From: Sinorhizobium terangae
Lineage (GTDB): Bacteria > Pseudomonadota > Alphaproteobacteria > Rhizobiales > Rhizobiaceae
Reading direction: 5' to 3'
Length of the DNA: 64,000 nt
Assembly: GCF_009601505.1 (NCBI RefSeq)
Contig: NZ_WITC01000036.1
Span: 280,127 to 344,126 of the forward strand
The notes below the pieces were generated by a model that saw nothing but the letters and a program-made list of their open reading frames with translations, did not search any database and was not told the origin of the DNA. A program made the position numbers and the translations under genes. Shown here piece by piece: positions 63,308 to 64,000 of this stretch. Position 1 is the first letter of the stretch; every line of letters begins with the position of its first letter.

Positions 63308-64000
63308 TCAGGCGGTGACGCCGACGGTCTTTGACTGGTGGATTTCAATCAGCGAAGGACCTGACCGCGCAGCGGCCTCAGAGAGCGCGCGCGGCAGATC
63401 GCGGACATCGGCCAGCCGCTCCGCCGGGACGCCATAGGCCCCGGCGGTCATGAGAAAGTCCGGAGCAGAGGGCTTCACGCCTTCCGGGGTGATACCGGAG
63501 CCGACCATGTAGGACTCGATTTCCTGATAGCCGTCATTGTTCCAGACGAGGAAGATCACCCTCGCCGCGGCATCGACCGCCGAGCCGATCTCGGCCAGCG
63601 AAAACTGGAAGCCGCCGTCGCCGACGAGGCAGACGACAGGCTTGCCGCGATCCGCCACGGCCGCGCCGACCGCCGCCGGTGGTGCATAACCCAGCGCCCC
63701 GTAACCGGTCGCCGAATTGAACCAACTCCGTTGCCGCGGCGCATCGCAATAGAGGTTGCCGGCGTAGACGGCCTGCGTGGAATCCCCGACGATCGTGCAA
63801 TCCGAAAGCACCCGATAGATCATGTCGATCACGGCCACTTCCGCACACATCTTGGCGGACAATTCCTTCAGCGCCGCCTTGCGAGCCATTTCCGCACGCT
63901 CCGCGCCGTCCTTTACACCCACATGGCCGGGCAGAAAGCCCAGGATGCCCGCCGTCGCCATCTTCGCGCCCGACAGAATGGAAAGTGCTGCCTGCGGCCC
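63308..64000 (-). CDS. ThDP-dependent enzyme, C-terminal part (gene runs off the window)
   Basis: The frame is open to the window edge. It has the ThDP-binding motif GDGGFQFSLAEIGSAVDAAARVIFLVWNN (GDG...NN), preceded by WFNSATGYGALGYAPPAAVG, as in acetolactate-synthase-like decarboxylases. The ending is HQSKTVGVTA. Candidates include 2-oxo-acid decarboxylases such as AruI-type 5-guanidino-2-oxopentanoate decarboxylase; the substrate cannot be fixed without the N-terminal half. Confidence 0.85.
   Translation of the reverse strand, partial: GPQAALSILSGAKMATAGILGFLPGHVGVKDGAERAEMARKAALKELSAKMCAEVAVIDMIYRVLSDCTIVGDSTQAVYAGNLYCDAPRQRSWFNSATGYGALGYAPPAAVGAAVADRGKPVVCLVGDGGFQFSLAEIGSAVDAAARVIFLVWNNDGYQEIESYMVGSGITPEGVKPSAPDFLMTAGAYGVPAERLADVRDLPRALSEAAARSGPSLIEIHQSKTVGVTA

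Overview
The window reads as chromosomal DNA of a Sinorhizobium/Ensifer-type alphaproteobacterium. It is GC-rich, carries several RIME1-like intergenic mosaic elements, and holds two blocks whose order matches the S. meliloti chromosome as I remember it: murA - DUF2948 - hisD - UPF0262 - LMW phosphatase - infA - maf - yacG - tRNA-Phe, and the rkp-1 capsule locus rkpU / rkpAGHIJ / kpsF. Species assignment is inference from this synteny; no database was searched.

Layout. (1) 1-2.2 kb: a nucleotidyltransferase-like gene and an HprK-like kinase with a possible PqqD-like N-terminus face a 78-aa Tat-type Gly/Lys-rich peptide gene, a possible peptide-modification cluster. (2) 2.6-7.8 kb: small rhizobial genes, a GlxA-type AraC regulator, a GT21-type glycosyltransferase and mosaic repeats. 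(3) 7.9-14.3 kb: the core housekeeping cluster on the minus strand. (4) 14.5-35.07 kb: a genomic island of about 20.5 kb integrated into the 3' end of tRNA-Thr(GGT). A tyrosine integrase lies next to the tRNA, and an exact 24-bp copy of the tRNA 3' end marks the far border. The cargo is a three-gene PIN nuclease / AAA+ ATPase operon, a five-gene type I restriction-modification operon (hsdM-hsdS-x-y-hsdR), a tandem structured RNA in front of an unknown gene, a serine recombinase with clustered motifs, small phage-like regulators, an XRE regulator with operators, and several decayed genes. (5) 35.2-42.9 kb: an ABC-F ATPase, a frameshifted lipidless exported-protein gene, two small genes, a methyl-accepting chemotaxis protein, and the NAD-salvage pair pncB/pncA. 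(6) 43-58.5 kb: the capsular (K-antigen) locus. RkpA, a six-domain PKS/FAS, RkpG and RkpH are thought to make a lipid needed for capsule production; RkpI, RkpJ, RkpU and KpsF act in polymer synthesis, export and Kdo supply. (7) 58.6-64 kb: an Rrf2-type Fe-S regulator, a mosaic repeat, a small gene, secDF, an exported protein and the C-terminal part of a ThDP-dependent enzyme.

The most promising undescribed material is in the island: the translationally coupled small-protein/PIN/AAA+ operon beside a restriction system (a defence-island arrangement), and the duplicated two-hairpin RNA with a compensatory base change just upstream of the 184-aa gene at 28765. The peptide/kinase/nucleotidyltransferase cluster at the left edge is a third candidate.
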